From NCBI GenBank assembly GCA_002170735.1, contig NHIV01000002.1, positions 1 through 8,207 of the forward strand: 8,207 nucleotides of DNA, in the 5' to 3' direction. This document shows, piece after piece, positions 5,483 through 8,207 of this stretch. Origin of the DNA: a bacterium TMED198 (lineage in GTDB: Bacteria; Fidelibacterota; Marinisomatia; SCGC-AAA003-L08; D37C17). A model generated the notes under the pieces. The model searched no databases. It saw nothing but the letters and a program-made list of their open reading frames with translations, and was not told where the DNA came from. The translations under genes and the position numbers were made by a program. The stretch's first letter is position 1. Each line of letters opens with the position of its first letter.

Positions 5483-7018
5483 CTAGTTTGTATATTCACC
5501 AAAAGTTTTTCTTAAGATCTTAGAAATTTCTCCAAGAGTGATATTATTTTTAACTGCTTCAATTGTAGCAGGCATTATATTATTATTGCTTTGGACGTAA
5601 TTTTCAAATTTTTTAATTGCTAACTTAGTTTTTTTACTATCCCTAGACCTTTTAAATTTTTTTAATTTATCAATTTGTTTTTTTGATTCTTTGGAATTTA
5701 TTTTTTGAATATCATAAGAAAGGCTATCCTCATTATCATTAAAATCATTCAAGCCAACAATAATCTTCTTTTTTTTCTCTATATCCATTTGATAATTATA
5801 AGCTGATTGACCTATTTGTTCCTGCTGAAAATTATTTTCAATTCCTTTAATTGCACCTCCTAATGAATCAATTTTTTCAATAAGCTTTTCAGATCCATCA
5901 ATAATCGCATCTGTAAGCTCTTCAATGTAGTAGCTCCCAGCTAGCGGATCAGGAACATCAGGAATATTTGTTTCATGAGCAATAATTTGTTGAGTCCTAA
6001 GTGCCAATTCAGCTGCTTTTTCATTTGGCAAGGCAAGAGCTTCATCTTTAGCATTGGTATGAAGAGATTGGGTGCCACCAAGTACTGCTGCTGTAGCTTG
6101 AAGGGTTGTTCTTACAACGTTATTATCAATTTGTTGTGCCTGTAGACTTGAACCAGCTGTTTGAGTATGAAACCTACATTTCATAGCATTTGAATCAGAT
6201 GCACCATACCGTTCTTTAATAATTTTAGCCCAAATTACTCTGGCTGCTCTAAACTTAGATATCTCTTCAAAAAAATTATTATGGGAGTTAAAGAAAAAGC
6301 TAATTCTTTTAGCAAATTGATTGACATCAAGTCCCCTTTCAACTGCAGCATCTACATATGCGATTGCATTACTAAATGTAAAAGCTAGCTCTTGCATAGA
6401 ATCTGAGCCAGCTTCTCTTATATGATAACCAGAAACTGAAATACTATTCCATCTAGGCATTTCATTCGAACAAAACTCTATAATATCAGTTACAATTTTC
6501 ATGCTAGGAGTTGGAGGAAAAATTTGCGTTCCTCTTGCAATAAACTCTTTAAGGATATCATTTTGGACAGTTCCACTAAGCTGATTTAGAGCAATATCTC
6601 TTTTATGTGCAACTCCTACTAAGAATGATAGCAATATTGCAGCGGTTGAATTAATAGTCATTGAAATTGATATTTTATCTAAAGGTATTTTATTTAAAAG
6701 AACCTCCATATCCTCAATAGATGATATGGGAACTCCAACTCTTCCAACCTCACCATCAGATAAGCTATGATCTGAATCATAACCAGTTTGAGTAGGTAGA
6801 TCAAATGCAACAGATAGACCCTTTACCCCTTTATTTATCAAAAACTTATATCTTTTATTTGTTTCCTCAGCACTTGTATACCCAGCATACTGCCTCATTG
6901 TCCATAAGCGTTTTGCATACATGCTTTCATATATACCATTTCTAAATGGATAAATTCCTGGAAAATATTTTTTTTTGGTATTCTTCTTAGAGTTATCTGA
7001 CTTCTTATTTGTAGACAT
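5483..7018 (-). CDS. mcmA1: Methylmalonyl-CoA mutase, catalytic (large/alpha) chain without B12-binding domain
   Basis: A 511-residue chain with the substrate-binding barrel of the adenosylcobalamin mutases, interconverting methylmalonyl-CoA and succinyl-CoA. Landmarks: WTMRQYAG at 39-46, GLSVAFDLPTQTGYDSDH at 67-84, SGTVQNDILKEFIARGT at 148-164, SGYHIREAG at 196-204, RFHTQTAGSSL, and GGTQSLHTNAKDEALALP. With a constant offset of 45 from the Propionibacterium enzyme, Y44, Q152, R162, Y198 and H199 match Y89, Q197, R207, Y243 and H244. Tyr44 and Arg162 favour methylmalonyl-CoA over isobutyryl-CoA mutase, which I recall having Phe and Gln there. The chain ends at FGEYTN after a lysine-rich linker, so the B12 domain must be a separate gene elsewhere. 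The N-terminus is Lys/Ser/Asn-rich (1-18). It leads the operon with birA and coaX. No good ribosome binding site is seen. Confidence 0.95.
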   Translation of the reverse strand: MSTNKKSDNSKKNTKKKYFPGIYPFRNGIYESMYAKRLWTMRQYAGYTSAEETNKRYKFLINKGVKGLSVAFDLPTQTGYDSDHSLSDGEVGRVGVPISSIEDMEVLLNKIPLDKISISMTINSTAAILLSFLVGVAHKRDIALNQLSGTVQNDILKEFIARGTQIFPPTPSMKIVTDIIEFCSNEMPRWNSISVSGYHIREAGSDSMQELAFTFSNAIAYVDAAVERGLDVNQFAKRISFFFNSHNNFFEEISKFRAARVIWAKIIKERYGASDSNAMKCRFHTQTAGSSLQAQQIDNNVVRTTLQATAAVLGGTQSLHTNAKDEALALPNEKAAELALRTQQIIAHETNIPDVPDPLAGSYYIEELTDAIIDGSEKLIEKIDSLGGAIKGIENNFQQEQIGQSAYNYQMDIEKKKKIIVGLNDFNDNEDSLSYDIQKINSKESKKQIDKLKKFKRSRDSKKTKLAIKKFENYVQSNNNIMPATIEAVKNNITLGEISKILRKTFGEYTN

Positions 7019-7101
7019 TATATATTATTTATATCTTATAATAGTTATAATAAGTAATTTATTTATATAAAACATAGAAATCATTTTAAAAGGATTAAAA
7101 T
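7019..7101. promoter_or_regulatory. Divergent intergenic region between the mutase operon and the ferritin-like gene
   Basis: This 83-base, almost purely A/T spacer must hold the promoters of both flanking genes. On the plus strand TATAAT occurs at 7037-7042 and again at 7046-7051, either of which could be a -10 box for the ferritin-like gene. On the minus strand TATAAG/TATAAA-like boxes are possible but not distinctive. The spacer is too short for a cobalamin riboswitch, so the B12-dependent mutase is not controlled by one here. Confidence 0.45.
7090..7094 (+). promoter_or_regulatory. Ribosome binding site of the ferritin-like gene
   Basis: AAGGA lies 7 bases before the ATG at 7102. It is the clearest Shine-Dalgarno sequence in the window, most other starts having weak ones, and it fixes this start. 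Confidence 0.75.
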
Positions 7102-7527
7102 ATGAATTCCAAAAAAATTATAGAAAGTCTTAATGAGATATATAAGATAGAACTTGCAGGTGTAATACGCTATACTCACTATGCTTTAATGATTGTTGGT
7201 CCTAATAGAATCCCTCTTGTTGCTTGGATGAGAGAACAAGCTAAAGAATCTCTTATGCATGCAGATATGGCTGGTGAACACATTACTGGATTAGATGGGC
7301 ATCCCTCTATTGAAACTGCAAATGTTGTAGAAACGAATAAGCACTCAGTTGTGGAAATATTAAATGAAGCACTTGAACATGAAAAGCTAGCAGTTGATGG
7401 ATACTATGATTTACTTGAATTAGTCAAAGATAAGTCTGTTTATCTTGAAGAGTATGCAAGGGGTATGATTGGTACAGAGGAAATACATCTTACTGAGGTG
7501 AAAAAGATGCTTAGAGACCAGAACTAG
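7102..7527 (+). CDS. Ferritin-like (bacterioferritin-type) di-iron protein
   Basis: A 141-residue, all-helical protein of the ferritin/bacterioferritin superfamily, likely cytoplasmic and involved in iron oxidation and storage or oxidative-stress protection. Candidate ferroxidase ligands are E17 in IELAGVIRYTHY, E45/E49 and H53 in REQAKESLMHAD, E92/E94 in LEHEKLAVDGYY, and E126 with H129 in TEEIHLTEV. The second ExxH (E126, H129) is canonical. The first helix pair shows ESLMH, that is E-x3-H with Ser where the usual ExxH glutamate would be. I recall the same EQAxESLxHA form in a subgroup of bacterioferritin-like proteins, so this is probably a subgroup trait and not decay. The haem-ligating Met position of true bacterioferritin is not evident. 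The gene appears to be alone in its transcription unit, and its end overlaps the convergent membrane-protein gene by 17 bases. Confidence 0.88.
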   Translation: MNSKKIIESLNEIYKIELAGVIRYTHYALMIVGPNRIPLVAWMREQAKESLMHADMAGEHITGLDGHPSIETANVVETNKHSVVEILNEALEHEKLAVDGYYDLLELVKDKSVYLEEYARGMIGTEEIHLTEVKKMLRDQN

Positions 7528-7699
7528 AAACTTTATTTTTAGCCCATTTAAGAATTTTTTTAAATAGTTTAAAATGTTTAGCTAACAATAGTAATCCAGG
7601 AATTCCAAACATCCATCCTTGGAATATTGGTATTAAGCCTCCAATAAGTCCAATAACTATCAAAATAAATCCAGCAACTATTTCGATTGTTTTTTTCAT
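7511..7699 (-). CDS. Small membrane protein of the PGPGW type
   Basis: A 62-residue protein with two probable membrane segments. The first is at about 5-26 (IVAGFILIVIGLIGGLIPIF) and the second at about 31-41 (MFGIPGLLLLA), followed by a basic, probably cytoplasmic tail (KHFKLFKKILKWAKNK). The pattern GGLIP.F.GW.FGIPGLLLLA resembles the small PGPGW transmembrane family, whose function is unknown; here the motif reads FQGWMFGIPG. The start codon follows the Nudix gene stop directly with no gap, so it is probably co-transcribed and coupled. Conservation of this pattern and its fit in the operon support a real gene despite its size. Confidence 0.8.
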   Translation of the reverse strand: MKKTIEIVAGFILIVIGLIGGLIPIFQGWMFGIPGLLLLAKHFKLFKKILKWAKNKVSSSGL

Positions 7700-8164
7700 T
7701 TAATATTTTACTTTGCAAAAGTTTAATTTTTCTTTTTCTTCAGTTAACATGTTATAGAATGAAACAGCTCCATCCTTTTGTTTGTTCCATAAAAATGTAT
7801 TTGAAATCTCATTATATTTAATCCATCTGTACGACTGGTGCTCATCTGATAGTCTTATTTTTTTTGATGATGCTAATACACCAAAAATTGGGATTATATT
7901 CATTCTATCATATGCAGCTTCATAGTAAAAACTAACTTCATCTATAACGTACATTGTTTCAGATTTAATACCTGTCTCCTCTTCAAGTTCACGTATTGCA
8001 GCTTCATCTGGCTTTTCATTGGCATTGATTTTTCCAGTGACACACTGCCATATGTTAGGATAAATCTTTTTATCTCTTGATGTTTCAAGAGCGAGTAGTT
8101 TATAGTCACCGTCTTCCTTGAAAGCAACGTGACAATCTATACATCTAACTATATTTTTTGTCAT
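7700..8164 (-). CDS. Nudix hydrolase (nucleoside-triphosphate pyrophosphatase type)
   Basis: A 154-residue Nudix protein that would hydrolyse a nucleoside diphosphate linked to another group, releasing pyrophosphate or a monophosphate. The Nudix box is complete at residues 44-66 and fits G-x5-E-x7-REUxEExGU: G44, E50, R58, E59, E62 and E63, ending GI at 65-66. The WQCVTG before the box, and the overall length, resemble NudB-like enzymes (dihydroneopterin triphosphate or dATP pyrophosphatase), but the substrate cannot be fixed from sequence. AAGGT about 9 bases before the ATG at 8164 is a plausible ribosome binding site. The gene is followed without a gap by the PGPGW-type gene. An unusually Cys-rich start (C8, C11) is seen but no metal-site pattern is complete. 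Confidence 0.92.
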   Translation of the reverse strand: MTKNIVRCIDCHVAFKEDGDYKLLALETSRDKKIYPNIWQCVTGKINANEKPDEAAIRELEEETGIKSETMYVIDEVSFYYEAAYDRMNIIPIFGVLASSKKIRLSDEHQSYRWIKYNEISNTFLWNKQKDGAVSFYNMLTEEKEKLNFCKVKY

Positions 8165-8166
8165 AT

Positions 8167-8207
8167 CTATTTACCTTCATAGTTGGAAATAAATTCTTTT
8201 GACCAAT
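8167..8207 (-). CDS. Possible C-terminal tail of a further minus-strand gene (start outside window)
   Basis: Reading the minus strand from the right edge, one frame gives WSKEFISNYEGK and stops at TAG (8167-8169), two bases before the Nudix start. The tight spacing matches the rest of the window, and the hydrophilic Glu/Lys end looks like a protein terminus. Thirteen codons are too few to identify a family, and open frames of this length arise by chance. Confidence 0.35.
   Translation of the reverse strand, partial: WSKEFISNYEGK

Noticed and set aside
7019..7101. Cobalamin riboswitch ahead of the mutase
   Set aside because: The spacer is only 83 bases, nearly all A/T, and lacks the conserved B12-box-like G/C-rich segments.
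7942..8127. 61-codon minus-strand ORF inside the Nudix gene
   Set aside because: It is in another frame of a gene with a perfect Nudix box, has no family features, and is a shadow.
1..8207. CRISPR array, tRNA or rRNA, insertion sequence ends
   Set aside because: No spaced repeats, cloverleaf-like segments, transposase frames or terminal inverted repeats were found, and coding genes fill almost the whole window.

Overview
The window is an AT-rich stretch (roughly one third G+C by eye) of a bacterial chromosome with very tight gene packing: ATGA start/stop overlaps, gaps of 0 to 3 bases, and overlapping convergent ends. The gene content fits a marine, uncultivated-type lineage. It includes an adenosylcobalamin-dependent ribonucleotide reductase, an alpha-only methylmalonyl-CoA mutase, and a secreted nuclease ending in a dockerin-like GDINLD...NILDIV tail. 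That tail style is one I associate with Marinimicrobia (SAR406) and relatives. The assignment is an inference from gene style, not a measurement. TGA is the ordinary stop of three genes here (ending at 525, 2182 and 4736), and tryptophan is written TGG, so the standard bacterial code applies.

Layout. The plus strand from 1 to about 4000 starts with the 3' end of a class II ribonucleotide reductase (nrdJ) and its partner nrdJb. After a 59-base gap come three exported proteins: an endonuclease I family nuclease with a dockerin-like tail, a lipoprotein with two FKBP prolyl isomerase domains, and a thioredoxin-fold/TPR lipoprotein. The last three overlap each other and look like one operon. They converge on a minus-strand operon: methylmalonyl-CoA mutase large subunit, then birA (biotin ligase), then coaX (type III pantothenate kinase). 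An 83-base divergent spacer leads to a ferritin-like gene on the plus strand. This converges on a minus-strand pair, a PGPGW-type small membrane protein and a Nudix hydrolase, with perhaps the tail of one more gene at the right edge.

Most notable point. The thioredoxin-fold lipoprotein reads through an in-frame TGA at 3101-3103. This TGA sits exactly where the first cysteine of the CxxC redox motif belongs (TPN-TGA-GGC). The reading frame is open for 51 codons before it, from a lipoprotein signal peptide, and for 299 codons after it. A hairpin with a G-containing apical loop begins within a few bases of the TGA, at the position expected of a bacterial SECIS element. The best reading is an exported selenocysteine (UxxC) thioredoxin-like lipoprotein that a standard gene caller would truncate or mis-start.

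Other notable points are a perfect in-frame 30-base tandem duplication in nrdJb, the split class II reductase itself, the mutase lacking its B12-binding domain, and the dockerin-like tail on the nuclease. The metabolic theme of the minus-strand operon is coherent. Biotin ligase would charge a carboxylase such as propionyl-CoA carboxylase, CoaX supplies CoA, and the mutase interconverts methylmalonyl-CoA and succinyl-CoA. The mutase and the class II reductase both need adenosylcobalamin.
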